Shown here: in pieces, positions 21,364 to 29,409 of the stretch
How positions within the stretch are numbered: position 1 is the first letter of the stretch
Layout of the letters: every line of letters begins with the position of its first letter
DNA from: a virus
DNA length: 44,949 nt
IMG/VR virus record: IMGVR_UViG_3300034374_002211
Coordinates: 1-44,949 of that record
Direction: 5' to 3' (one strand)
Position numbers and translations under genes: made by a program
The notes under the pieces: model-generated
The model's database searches: none
What the model saw: the letters and a program-made list of their open reading frames with translations, nothing else
Told to the model about the DNA's origin: nothing

Positions 21364-21487
21364 CAGCAATCTCTCTCTTCATTTCTTTTTCTCTTTTTTT
21401 ATTTCTTTTATCTTCTACAATTCTTTTACGAAATTTATTATCCCTTAAATCTTTAGCTATAGGATTGATTTTATTTATTTTATTCAT
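21338..21487 (-). CDS. Small basic conserved phage protein, 49 aa
   Basis: A 49-aa protein, MNKINKINPIAKDLRDNKFR then a run of Lys/Arg (EDKRNKKREKEMKREIADAK). The opening NPIAKDLRxxKFRxRIV is common in very small proteins of marine phages, usually just ahead of replication genes. The ATG at 21487 gives this canonical start; the frame extends 18 codons upstream through the promoter region. It overlaps the next gene by 26 bases. Nucleic-acid binding is likely from charge alone. Confidence 0.6.
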   Translation of the reverse strand: MNKINKINPIAKDLRDNKFRKRIVEDKRNKKREKEMKREIADAKTKQDT

Positions 21488-21534
21488 AATAGGGTTTCCC
21501 TTAAAGGGTGAGTGTTCTGTAGTGTTACCACGGC

Positions 21535-21594
21535 TTGTCAACTGCCGTCAACCAAAAAATTGCTGTTGACAAAGTTTTTTTTGTGGCGTATCTG
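21535..21594. promoter_or_regulatory. Divergent control region between early and replication operons
   Basis: Rightward: TTGACA (21566-21571), 17 bases, TATCTG (21589-21594), start near 21601. Leftward: TTGACA (21541-21536 on the minus strand) without a good -10. The two -35 boxes lie in a set of repeats: TTGTCAAC (21535-21542), GTCAAC (21547-21552) and GTTGAC (21565-21570); the last two form an inverted repeat with a 12-base spacer. A dimeric repressor binding here could cover both promoters. Confidence 0.55.
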
Positions 21595-21631
21595 TTGTCC
21601 AATGTCTTTTGACAAAAAAAGGAATGCAACA

Positions 21632-22438
21632 ATGAAATCACCGTCTTGGCTCGTAGGATATGTTGAATCGCTCGACATTGTTCCTCTGACAAAATATCGG
21701 TCAGACTGTCCTGTCTGTGCCGGTAAAAATACTTTTAGCGTATCCGATGACGGAATGCAACGTCTGTGGTACTGCTTTCACGCAGATTGCAACGTGTCTG
21801 GGCGAACCGGAGTCACTCTGACAAAAGATTACGCTGACAAAGCTTTTAGCAGAAGGGTAAACAAACCACCCGCTACCCCTGTTGTGGCCAATGTTACATA
21901 CGAGGTGCCAGACACTTTTGTCAGTCTTTCTCGTAGTTTAGAGGCCGAACTTTATGTAAAACGTGTACACGCTTACGATGCCTATCTCTCTGGATTGGCT
22001 GACATTCGTTTTGATTTTAAACGAAACAGAGCAGTGTATCTTGTCAAAGATAGAAACAAAGTTGTTGATGCGGCGGGCAGATCTTTGGATGGAAGAAATC
22101 CAAAATGGTACAGATACGGCACAAGCAAGCATCCATTTATTTGTGGAAATCACAGTACAGCTTTGCTTGTTGAAGATTGCGCCAGCGCGTGTGCAGTAAG
22201 CAACGTGGCAACAGGAATAGCTTTACTGGGTACAAATCTACTACAGGAACACATTGACAAAATTTCACACTACCCCAGTTTCTTTGTAGCGTTAGACAAA
22301 GACGCAACGGACAAGGGCATAGAGATGGTGCGTGTGTTGCGAAATTATGTACCTACAAAATTAATTGTATTACGAACAGATCTGAAAAACATGGAAAAGG
22401 ACGAACGGGATGACTTCTTACGATCCTACATCGATTGA
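21632..22438 (+). CDS. DNA primase (zinc finger plus Toprim)
   Basis: A 268-aa primase. The zinc-binding N-terminus has C26 and C29 (CPVCAGKNTF) and C48 and C53 (WYCFHADCNVSG). The Toprim core shows the conserved Glu in ALLVEDCASACAVS and the DxD-type DKDATDKG. It would lay RNA primers for the helicase and polymerase encoded downstream. AAAGGA eight bases before the ATG at 21632 decides this start; a start at 21602 has no SD and would fall on the predicted transcript end. The gene is shorter than T7 gp4 because primase and helicase are separate proteins; it overlaps the helicase gene by 29 bases. Confidence 0.9.
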   Translation: MKSPSWLVGYVESLDIVPLTKYRSDCPVCAGKNTFSVSDDGMQRLWYCFHADCNVSGRTGVTLTKDYADKAFSRRVNKPPATPVVANVTYEVPDTFVSLSRSLEAELYVKRVHAYDAYLSGLADIRFDFKRNRAVYLVKDRNKVVDAAGRSLDGRNPKWYRYGTSKHPFICGNHSTALLVEDCASACAVSNVATGIALLGTNLLQEHIDKISHYPSFFVALDKDATDKGIEMVRVLRNYVPTKLIVLRTDLKNMEKDERDDFLRSYID

Positions 22439-23639
22439 CAAACAAGTTCTTGGATTTTGCTTGAGTGCAGAATTCTTTAGCAAAGTCAGTAACATAGTGG
22501 GAAGGGACATGTTCACGCGAGAGATGCGTGATGTGTTTGACACGATATTTTTCTCTCACACAAAGTATAACAAAGATCTGACAATAAACGAACTGTCTGC
22601 TTTGTTTAACGACAGAAATCCAGCTATGCCTGATAGCAGTCGAGAAAAGGCACAAGACTTAATCCGAAGCTTGGAGACAGGCAATCCGGAGAACACGGAC
22701 TTGCATCTTGATTTGGTGAATAACTTTTGGTTGCGTGATCGCGCCCGCCAAATCGGAGAAAAGGCGTTGGATATCTTTACAGGTGACAGTGAAGAGTTCG
22801 GAGAATTGCGTAAGCTGATTGAAGCTGTAGAAGATGGTCGCATATCCGATAAGACAACATACAGCATTGTTGAATCGGATTTGCTGGAACTTCTTGAGGA
22901 ACACGCGGGACCAAAAGATTTCCCTTTTGAGTTTGACCTGATCAACGAGAGAATAGATGGGCTTGATCGGGGCAACTTGGGAATATTGTTTGCCCGTCCA
23001 GAAGTAGGCAAGACAACTTTCTGCTGTTTTCTTGCGGCATCGTACATCCGGCAAGGATTCAAAGTGACGTATTGGGCAAACGAAGAGCCAGCCCCAAAAA
23101 TTAAATTGCGTATGATACAAAGTTACTTTGGCGTAACACGACAGGAGATGGTAGACAAAAAGCACGAGTATATGGAACGCTACCTCTCCGAAATAGAACC
23201 GTTCCTGACGATCATGGATTCAGTCGGAACATCTATGGAAGAAGTCAACGAGTATGCCAAGCTAAACAAACCTGATGTTATATTCATGGATCAGCTTGAC
23301 AAATTCAGGATTTCTGGAGAGTACAATCGTGGTGATGAACGCTTAAAGGAGACGTATGTTCTTGCCCGTGAGATAGCAAAGCGAAACGGGCTTCTTTTGT
23401 GGGCCGTCAGTCAGGCCAGTAACGATGCACACGACAGACAATTTATTGACTACTCGATGATGGACAATTCCAAAACAGGAAAAGCTGGTGAGGCTGATAT
23501 CATTATCGGGATCGGAAAGACGGGATCAAGCGACATCGAAAATACCGTCCGACATATCTGTATTTCAAAAAACAAATTGAACGGATGGCACGGCAAAATC
23601 GATGTTATGATTGATGTGGCAAGAGGGGTTTACTATTGA
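22410..23639 (+). CDS. Replicative DNA helicase (DnaB/gp4 type)
   Basis: A 409-aa helicase of the RecA-like hexameric group. An N-terminal helical domain is followed by the motor from about residue 170. Walker A is ARPEVGKT (195-202), Walker B lies in PDVIFMDQLDKF, then LLLWAVSQAS and a C-terminal HICISKNKLNGWHGKIDVMI that holds the arginine-finger region. It should unwind DNA at the fork and load the primase whose gene it overlaps. The start ATG at 22410 lies inside the primase end. Confidence 0.9.
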   Translation: MTSYDPTSIDKQVLGFCLSAEFFSKVSNIVGRDMFTREMRDVFDTIFFSHTKYNKDLTINELSALFNDRNPAMPDSSREKAQDLIRSLETGNPENTDLHLDLVNNFWLRDRARQIGEKALDIFTGDSEEFGELRKLIEAVEDGRISDKTTYSIVESDLLELLEEHAGPKDFPFEFDLINERIDGLDRGNLGILFARPEVGKTTFCCFLAASYIRQGFKVTYWANEEPAPKIKLRMIQSYFGVTRQEMVDKKHEYMERYLSEIEPFLTIMDSVGTSMEEVNEYAKLNKPDVIFMDQLDKFRISGEYNRGDERLKETYVLAREIAKRNGLLLWAVSQASNDAHDRQFIDYSMMDNSKTGKAGEADIIIGIGKTGSSDIENTVRHICISKNKLNGWHGKIDVMIDVARGVYY

Positions 23640-23791
23640 TGAGCAATCACGAAAACGAAGAAATTTTAGAACGCCTGTACGATGAGGAGTACAAAAGAGT
23701 GATGGAAAGGTGGCCCAAACTTGACGAAGATCAGGTGGGGATGTATGCTGCTTACTTTGCGCGTAAACGATTTGAGGAAGAATCACAATGA
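23639..23791 (+). CDS. Hypothetical protein, 50 aa
   Basis: A 50-aa acidic helical protein, MSNHENEEILERLYDEEYKR, then VMERWPKLDEDQVGMYAAYF and a short ARKRFEEESQ tail. Its start overlaps the helicase stop (TGATG) and its stop overlaps the exonuclease start (ATGA), so it is translated between two replication enzymes. Codon pattern and coupling support it. The acidic helix could be a replisome linker, by inference only. Confidence 0.65.
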   Translation: MSNHENEEILERLYDEEYKRVMERWPKLDEDQVGMYAAYFARKRFEEESQ

Positions 23792-24369
23792 AAGTGTTGA
23801 CATACGATGTGGAAACAACACACATCCATAAGCCAAACGGAGGTACGACTGCTCTACCCTATTTCGGCAACACTCTCGTTTCTATTGGTTACAAGTGGCT
23901 GGATGAAGATCAGGTGTTTTATGATTGTTACTACCACTCAACGGAGCCACCTACCCCGTCCGCCGCACAAGACTTTCAATCTGCGTTGAACTACGCTGAT
24001 GTTCTTGTTGGGCAGAATATTAAGTTTGACCTGCAGTGGATACGCGAGTGTGGGTTCACATACGATGGAGACGTTTATGATACTATGGTTGCAGAGTATG
24101 TTTTATCAAAAGCCCAAAGGTGGCCTCTTGGACTTGCTTCTCTTGCAGAAAAGTATGGTGGAGTGCAAAAGGAAAAAGACCTTGTTCAGCCGTACATGGA
24201 TTCGGGCAAAACATTTTACGACATCCCGTGGGAAATAATAAAAGAGTATGGTATAGCTGACGTACTTGCCACAGAGCATGTGGCTCTGAAACAGCTAGAA
24301 GCCTTTGGCACAACATTTGAGGAACTTTACAATGAACACGCTACTGCCAACACTACGCTTGTCGCTTGA
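23788..24369 (+). CDS. DnaQ-like 3'-5' exonuclease (DEDDy), polymerase proofreading partner
   Basis: A 193-aa exonuclease. D7 and E9 (TYDVET), D81 (NIKFD) and the Y164-xxx-D168 pair (EYGIADVL) give the DEDDy active site. In most family A polymerases this domain is joined to the polymerase; here the polymerase follows as a separate frame starting 38 bases before the exonuclease stop. It should remove misincorporated bases in complex with the polymerase. Length equals that of the isolated exonuclease domain. Confidence 0.88.
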   Translation: MKVLTYDVETTHIHKPNGGTTALPYFGNTLVSIGYKWLDEDQVFYDCYYHSTEPPTPSAAQDFQSALNYADVLVGQNIKFDLQWIRECGFTYDGDVYDTMVAEYVLSKAQRWPLGLASLAEKYGGVQKEKDLVQPYMDSGKTFYDIPWEIIKEYGIADVLATEHVALKQLEAFGTTFEELYNEHATANTTLVA

Positions 24370-25870
24370 GATGACTGACACGCTTTCTCGCATCGAAAGA
24401 AACGGACTCAAAATAAACAAAGACACGCTGATTGAAATCGAAAGGCAATACACAGAAGAACTAGAAGAACTGGAGATCAACTTGAACGCTATGGCTCGTG
24501 AGGCTATGGGAGACACGCCGGTCAGCCTGACGAGTCCGGATGATCGTTCGATGCTTCTCTATTCTAGAAAAGTAAAAGACAAAAAGGCGTGGTCGCGTGT
24601 ATTCAATTTGGGAATGGAGCAACGTGGTGCAACTATGAAACCAAAGCAACGGACGCGCATGAAACGCAAAGACTTTGTTTCAACTGTCCGGAGCATGACA
24701 GATGTTGTCTACAAAACAAGAGGACAGCAGTGCAGTAACTGCTATGGAGACGGTAGATATAAGGTGACAAAAAAGGACGGCACATTGGGAAAGGCCACCC
24801 GTATTTGTCGGGTGTGCAACGGTGCCGGTATTTTGTATGTACCTACGCGAGAGGTAGCTGGATTCAAAGTTGTCCCGCGCAACCCGTTCGATGTAGCATC
24901 TGCCGGATTCAGGACGGACAAAGAAACTCTTGGGGAACGGCAAATGGAACTGTCAGGTGATGCCTTACAGTTTGTCAAATCGTACGTCCGATACAACGCG
25001 CTTCGTACTTACCTCAACACTTTTGTAGAAGGAATAAAAAACAATGTTGATGAAAAGGGCTTCATCCATCCGGAGTTTATGCAGTGTGTTACGGCAACGG
25101 GTCGCCTTTCGTCTCGCAATCCTAACTTTCAGAATATGCCACGTGGAAATACCTTCGCTATACGGAAGGTTGTCGAGAGCCGTTTCGAGGGTGGTTCGAT
25201 CCTTGAGGGAGATTATTCCCAACTAGAGTTTCGTGTTGCGGGGTTTCTTGCCAAAGACGGACAAGTATATGTGGATGTGAATGCCGGAACGGACGTGCAT
25301 AGTTACACTGCCAGCGTGATTGGTTGCACCCGTCAAGAAGCAAAGGCTCACACCTTCAAGCCGCTGTACGGTGGCACCACCGGAACAGAGGACCAGAAAC
25401 GCTACTACACGGCGTTTAAAGAAAAGTATGAGGGTGTGACCCAATGGCACGATGACCTCCAGCGAGAGGCCGTAGAAAAGCGCGTAATCACCCTTCCAAG
25501 TGGTAGACAGTACGCCTTTCCAAATGCACGGTGGACAGAGTACGGAACAGCGGTGGGGCGGACCAACATATGCAACTATCCGGTTCAGGGTTTTGCTACG
25601 GCAGATTTGTTGCCAACTGCTCTTGTCAGGCTTGACAAATTATTTCAAAAAAATAATCTCAAGTCTGTAATTTGCAACACCGTTCACGATTCAATTGTTC
25701 TGGATGTACACCCCAGTGAAAAGGACATTTGTATCAGTCTGATGCGGGAGGCAATGCTTGCTCTACCTGAAGAGACAGAACAAAGATATGGCGTACGCTA
25801 CGACATGCCTGTCGGAATTGAATTAAAAATAGGCGAAAATTGGCTTGACTTAGATGTGGTTGATGACTAA
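24332..25870 (+). CDS. Family A DNA polymerase with DnaJ-type zinc finger
   Basis: A 512-aa polymerase. Palm and finger motifs are complete: TGRLSSRNPNFQNMP (about 256-270), motif A EGDYSQLEF with D294, motif B RQEAKAHTFKPLYGG with R334, K338, Y346, and motif C TVHDSIVLD with D453. Between thumb and palm lies a DnaJ-like finger: CSNCYGDG (C134, C137) and CRVCNGAG (C159, C162). This insertion is the known hallmark of HMO-2011-type phages. The ATG at 24332 follows GAGGAA at good distance. The proofreading domain is in the preceding gene. The finger may bind DNA or a chaperone-like partner; its role is not known. Confidence 0.93.
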   Translation: MNTLLPTLRLSLEMTDTLSRIERNGLKINKDTLIEIERQYTEELEELEINLNAMAREAMGDTPVSLTSPDDRSMLLYSRKVKDKKAWSRVFNLGMEQRGATMKPKQRTRMKRKDFVSTVRSMTDVVYKTRGQQCSNCYGDGRYKVTKKDGTLGKATRICRVCNGAGILYVPTREVAGFKVVPRNPFDVASAGFRTDKETLGERQMELSGDALQFVKSYVRYNALRTYLNTFVEGIKNNVDEKGFIHPEFMQCVTATGRLSSRNPNFQNMPRGNTFAIRKVVESRFEGGSILEGDYSQLEFRVAGFLAKDGQVYVDVNAGTDVHSYTASVIGCTRQEAKAHTFKPLYGGTTGTEDQKRYYTAFKEKYEGVTQWHDDLQREAVEKRVITLPSGRQYAFPNARWTEYGTAVGRTNICNYPVQGFATADLLPTALVRLDKLFQKNNLKSVICNTVHDSIVLDVHPSEKDICISLMREAMLALPEETEQRYGVRYDMPVGIELKIGENWLDLDVVDD

Positions 25871-25907
25871 TATCAATCTACCAACCCTTAACGCATAGGA
25901 GTTAAAA

Positions 25908-26777
25908 ATGCTAGGGACAGATATAGTAGACATTAATAGTGAACTTGACTTGATCGAAAATGCGTTCTCCAGTGAGAACACAGAAGAACTGATGAAGCTT
26001 ACCGGACAAAGTTCTGGTGAGGAAAAGAAAGGGCTTCCACGCCTGAGTATTAACTACGACATGGAGACTGAGGGCGGGTCAGCACTCACTCGTGGCGATT
26101 GGAAAATCTATCTTGGTGGTAGGTTCCTTTACGCACCGGAGATGACACTGCGCCCACTGCTTCGGATGTACGAGTATAGCTTGTGGGACGCCGAAATGAA
26201 TGAGGGCAGGGGCGGTTTCTCTGCTAAGTCGGTACAAAAACCAAGCTTCTCCGGTTCGTTTCCTGACACTGCGGGGGGCAACAAGTGTGGTCGCCTGTCA
26301 CGAGATGAAGAAGAAGGGCTGGATAAAGATGATCCTGCTTACCTAAACTCTCGTGCTGTTATCTGTAATCAGGTAATTTACGGAAGAATCAGCGGCGACT
26401 TCAAAGACGAACACGGAGAATCTGTGCGCGTAGATAATGAGCCACTGGTATGCTACTTTAAGAAGTCTGGTTTCAAACCGATGTCAGACTTTATTGCAGG
26501 ACTTGCCAGCCAAAAGAAGCTGATGGCTCACTGCGAGGTTCTGATGAAAACTGCCAAAAACAAAAAGGGAAGTGTAACATACTGGACTCCGCTTCCTTCT
26601 TTGTCTGGAATCACTGATATTACAGAAGAAGACAAAGAACTGTTTAGCATGTTCCGCGAAACGATTGAGGGACATAACAACTATGTTATGAATGCTTATC
26701 GTGAAGCGCAGAAGCTTATGGTATCTGACGAAGACAGTGATCTTGCATCGGACTTCAGTGATGCTGACGCTGCTTAA
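25908..26777 (+). CDS. Putative single-stranded DNA-binding protein (acidic C-tail)
   Basis: A 289-aa protein after the polymerase. The N-terminus is acidic and helical; the middle is beta-rich (LPRLSINYDMETEGGSALTR, DWKIYLGGRFLYAPEMTLRP, then AVICNQVIYGRISGDF). The C-terminus is strongly acidic (VSDEDSDLASDFSDADAA), as in T7 gp2.5 and bacterial SSBs, where this tail contacts other replication proteins. The position between polymerase and exonuclease fits. TAGGAG lies six bases before the ATG. No OB-fold motif can be proven by eye, so the role is inferred. Confidence 0.6.
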   Translation: MLGTDIVDINSELDLIENAFSSENTEELMKLTGQSSGEEKKGLPRLSINYDMETEGGSALTRGDWKIYLGGRFLYAPEMTLRPLLRMYEYSLWDAEMNEGRGGFSAKSVQKPSFSGSFPDTAGGNKCGRLSRDEEEGLDKDDPAYLNSRAVICNQVIYGRISGDFKDEHGESVRVDNEPLVCYFKKSGFKPMSDFIAGLASQKKLMAHCEVLMKTAKNKKGSVTYWTPLPSLSGITDITEEDKELFSMFRETIEGHNNYVMNAYREAQKLMVSDEDSDLASDFSDADAA

Positions 26778-27651
26778 AATCCAAGACTTCATGTCAAAAG
26801 CTATTCAGGGGGACACCGCTGTCTCCCTGACTAGCATTTCTAATTTTGCGGAAGAGTGCAAAGACTCTGCGTTGCGCCAGCTTACACGTGAACGTGGAGA
26901 GTGGCGTCTTCGCATGTCTGGAATCGGACGCCCTATGTGTCAGCAGTTGCTTGACAAACAGGGTGTCGAAGAAGAGATGGAGTACAACTCTCTATTCCGT
27001 TTTTTGTTTGGCGATATCACAGAGTCTATTCTTATGCTTGTTATGCGTGAGGCAGGTGTCGATATCGTTGACTTTCAACGTCCGGTAGAGTTGGACTTGG
27101 ACGGCATAAAAGTAAAGGGCACACTTGATGTCATCATCCGTGATGAGGCTGGCATTGAAAAAGTTTGGGATATTAAATCTGCAAGCGACTGGGCTTTTAA
27201 AAATAAATTTACAAATTTCGGAGGATACGAAAAGCTAAAAGAAGATGATCCGTTTGGATATCTTATGCAGGGCTTTTTGTACGGAGAAGCTACTGGATTG
27301 CCGTTTGGTGGGTGGATTGTCGTCAACAAGTCCAGCGGAGAAGTCGCCGTAGTGGAATCCGGAGATTGGTCAGGAGAAGATAAAAACTATTATCTTGATT
27401 TGGCAAAGACACGTGTCAAGCAGTTGACTGGCTCTGACACAAAAATGGTAAAGTATCCCGATGAGTTCGAAACGTATAAACGAGGCGGAGAGGTGATTCG
27501 GACTGGCAACAAAATACTTGCGCGTCCGTGTCATCTGTGTGGGTATCGTCATCATTGCTGGCCTAACTCTCAGTTGCATCCAAAGGTTACATCGCGGGCA
27601 AAGACACCGCCTATGACGTGGTACTCGAAGCTTACAAAAAAGGAAGTATAA
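26761..27651 (+). CDS. PD-(D/E)XK exonuclease (RecB/Cas4-like)
   Basis: A 296-aa nuclease. The active-site series appears as GTLDVIIRDE (Asp), KVWDIKSASDW (D-x-K with the catalytic Asp and Lys), and a PFGYLMQGFLYGEATG helix with the conserved Gln. The C-terminus carries ARPCHLCGYRHHCW, a CxxC...C cluster that, with an upstream residue, may hold iron-sulfur or zinc as in Cas4/AddB. It probably degrades host DNA or processes ends in recombination. The start could be 26761 (overlapping the SSB end) or 26791; neither has a clear SD. Confidence 0.75.
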   Translation: MLTLLKIQDFMSKAIQGDTAVSLTSISNFAEECKDSALRQLTRERGEWRLRMSGIGRPMCQQLLDKQGVEEEMEYNSLFRFLFGDITESILMLVMREAGVDIVDFQRPVELDLDGIKVKGTLDVIIRDEAGIEKVWDIKSASDWAFKNKFTNFGGYEKLKEDDPFGYLMQGFLYGEATGLPFGGWIVVNKSSGEVAVVESGDWSGEDKNYYLDLAKTRVKQLTGSDTKMVKYPDEFETYKRGGEVIRTGNKILARPCHLCGYRHHCWPNSQLHPKVTSRAKTPPMTWYSKLTKKEV

Positions 27652-28031
27652 TGCCTTACATATTTGTAAGAGATTACGATGTAGAGTTGATGGAGATGAA
27701 TAAAGATCTTCACCACATCTACATAGAGTCGCACAGAAAACATGGTGGCGAACGCCGCATAGTGTACTTGCGTCAAAACGCCAGAGGCATTCCTCTTACG
27801 TTGCGCGACAACTACTCCGAAATGGGATTGCTTTCCGCAGAGACAGAGAAACGTGACATAACAACGGTAGAATCAGAAATACAAACAATAAGCAGAGTGT
27901 CACAATCTGGAGTTAATGTATGCGTTCCTCTGAACCATCTGACAAACGAACTTTCTCACATCGAAAGACAATCCCCAAAAGTGGCAGGGTACGTTCTAAA
28001 AAGACTGGCGTCTATAGGAATGGCGTTGTGA
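27651..28031 (+). CDS. Hypothetical protein, 126 aa
   Basis: A 126-aa protein starting MPYIFVRDYDVELMEMNKDL. The N-terminal half is mixed (HIYIESHRKHGGERRIVYLR), the C-terminal half helical with a final SPKVAGYVLKRLASIGMAL. AAAAGGAAG gives a good SD and the ATG overlaps the previous stop (TAATG). No family is recognised. It lies between two nucleases and its stop overlaps the GTG of endonuclease I, so a DNA-metabolism accessory role is plausible. Confidence 0.65.
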   Translation: MPYIFVRDYDVELMEMNKDLHHIYIESHRKHGGERRIVYLRQNARGIPLTLRDNYSEMGLLSAETEKRDITTVESEIQTISRVSQSGVNVCVPLNHLTNELSHIERQSPKVAGYVLKRLASIGMAL

Positions 28032-28417
28032 AAAAAAGTTCCGCACAAAAGGCGGGATACAGATCAACCTTTGAACTACACATAGCAAAATCCCTAGCCA
28101 ATAATAAAGTTCCATTTGAATACGAAAACGTAAAATTAACTTACGTTCCAAAGCCGCGTGTTTACACACCGGATTTTTATTTGCCTGAATCAGACGTGTA
28201 TGTCGAAGCAAAAGGATATTTAGACAAGGGTGACAGAGTAAAGATGCAACTGGTAAAGGAACAGCATCCTGATCTAGATATTCGATTTGTTTTTCAAAAT
28301 GCCAACAATAAGATTTACAAGGGTAGCAAAACAACCTATGCTACTTGGGCAACACGGTATAACTTTAAATGGGCAGAGGGCACAATCCCTGCAGATTGGT
28401 ACAAACCAGATGAGTGA
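28028..28417 (+). CDS. Phage endonuclease I (T7 gp3-like Holliday junction resolvase)
   Basis: A 129-aa nuclease resembling T7 endonuclease I, which cuts branched DNA before packaging and helps degrade host DNA. YRSTFELHIAKSL holds the first Glu (E15), VYTPDFYLPE the Asp (D49), and VYVEAKGYLDKGDRVKM the E-x-K (E60, K62). The end, NNKIYKGSKTTYATWATRYN then IPADWYK, matches the family. The GTG at 28028 gives normal family length, has AGGA eight bases upstream and overlaps the previous stop (GTGA). An ATG at 27920 would add 36 residues inside the previous gene. Confidence 0.88.
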   Translation: MKKSSAQKAGYRSTFELHIAKSLANNKVPFEYENVKLTYVPKPRVYTPDFYLPESDVYVEAKGYLDKGDRVKMQLVKEQHPDLDIRFVFQNANNKIYKGSKTTYATWATRYNFKWAEGTIPADWYKPDE

Positions 28418-28784
28418 TGATACATACACAGAAGAAGATGACTTGACAGTAGCTATGGAACGGATGTCTTTGCTTCCAGACAGGTATTACATAATACTTT
28501 CTCCTGAAGAAAGACCTGACGGCGGCGAAGGCACATTTCGTTTAACAGCGTACGACACAACAAGTAAGACGTACGAAAAAGATGAAGACTTTGATGCCGC
28601 CATGATTATGCAAGAAGGAGTTCTGTCAGCCATACGCGAGAGAGCAGAAGATCTATATGATATGGGTGTGGCATCTATAAAGTTCAAAATCCTTGCAGAA
28701 GAAATGCTCAAGCACGAAGACATTCCGCTTCCTGAAAGCGTAGGGGAAAATGTTGTAAAAGTAGACTTCGGAAAGAAACAATGA
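28410..28784 (+). CDS. Hypothetical protein, 124 aa
   Basis: A 124-aa acidic protein, MSDDTYTEEDDLTVAMERMS, then RYYIILSPEERPDGGEGTFR and VLSAIRERAEDLYDMGVASI. The order is strand, strand, long helix. The ATG at 28410 overlaps the endonuclease stop. A frame extending further upstream overlaps endonuclease I and is not used. Conserved in position in related phages as far as I recall; function not known. Confidence 0.6.
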   Translation: MSDDTYTEEDDLTVAMERMSLLPDRYYIILSPEERPDGGEGTFRLTAYDTTSKTYEKDEDFDAAMIMQEGVLSAIRERAEDLYDMGVASIKFKILAEEMLKHEDIPLPESVGENVVKVDFGKKQ

Positions 28785-29116
28785 TTAAGAACAATTGGAA
28801 TCTTAACAACTACCAAATGCAAGCCCGCAAAACGGCCATCTATCCGGATGAATCAAAGATAGTGTACCCTGCGCTGGGTCTAGCTGGTGAGGCCGGTGAG
28901 GTTGCAGACAAGGTAAAGAAAATTATTCGAGATGGTCGCACGGATGCACTTTACTACGGAGAAATCGCAAAAGAGATTGGCGACGTACTTTGGTATTGCG
29001 CTGTCCTTGCAGATGATTTAGGATTTTCGCTACAGCAAATCGCAGAGATGAATATTCACAAGCTTAACTCTCGTGCGGCAAAGGGAACAATTAGCGGTAG
29101 TGGAGATAACAGATGA
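28781..29116 (+). CDS. MazG-like nucleotide pyrophosphohydrolase
   Basis: A 111-aa all-helical protein. GLAGEAGEVADKVKKIIRDG holds the E-x-x-E metal site (EAGEV), and EIAKEIGDVLWYCAVLADDL the second (KEIGDVL, E-x-x-D). Such MazG-type enzymes hydrolyse nucleoside triphosphates or alarmones such as ppGpp. In phages they are thought to hold the host in a growth-like state or to clean the nucleotide pool, alongside the RNR gene two places downstream. It overlaps both neighbours by four bases. Confidence 0.88.
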   Translation: MIKNNWNLNNYQMQARKTAIYPDESKIVYPALGLAGEAGEVADKVKKIIRDGRTDALYYGEIAKEIGDVLWYCAVLADDLGFSLQQIAEMNIHKLNSRAAKGTISGSGDNR

Positions 29117-29409
29117 CAGACTACAACAAAATAATGAAAGAAATAGAAATGAAACGCCAGTGGAAAGATGTAGACTGGCTAGAAGAAGTGAGGCCCGATA
29201 ATGTCAACCATCCGCCACACTATAATCAGGCAGGTATCGAATGCCTTGACGCAATCGCGGCGGCGACAGGTGACGGCTTCGAACACTACCTGCAAGGAAA
29301 CATCCTCAAGTACCTCTGGAGATACCGTTACAAAAACGGACTCGAAGACCTCAAAAAAGCCCAGTTCTACTTGAATAAACTTATCGCAACAAAGGAAGAA
29401 ATAAAATGA
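29113..29409 (+). CDS. DUF3310 (SaV-like) protein, nucleotide kinase-like
   Basis: A 98-aa protein with the DUF3310 signature: VNHPPHYNQAGIECLDAIAA, then HYLQGNILKYLWRYRYKNG and a DLKKAQFYLNKLI end. Members are found in many phages and are sometimes annotated as nucleotide kinase, without firm biochemistry. Position between MazG and the RNR fits nucleotide metabolism. It overlaps both neighbours by four bases. Confidence 0.88.
   Translation: MTDYNKIMKEIEMKRQWKDVDWLEEVRPDNVNHPPHYNQAGIECLDAIAAATGDGFEHYLQGNILKYLWRYRYKNGLEDLKKAQFYLNKLIATKEEIK

Noticed and set aside
24300-24370. Programmed frameshift or sequencing error joining exonuclease and polymerase
   Set aside because: The polymerase has its own ATG with GAGGAA at proper distance and no slippery heptamer is visible; kept as separate genes, with a check suggested.
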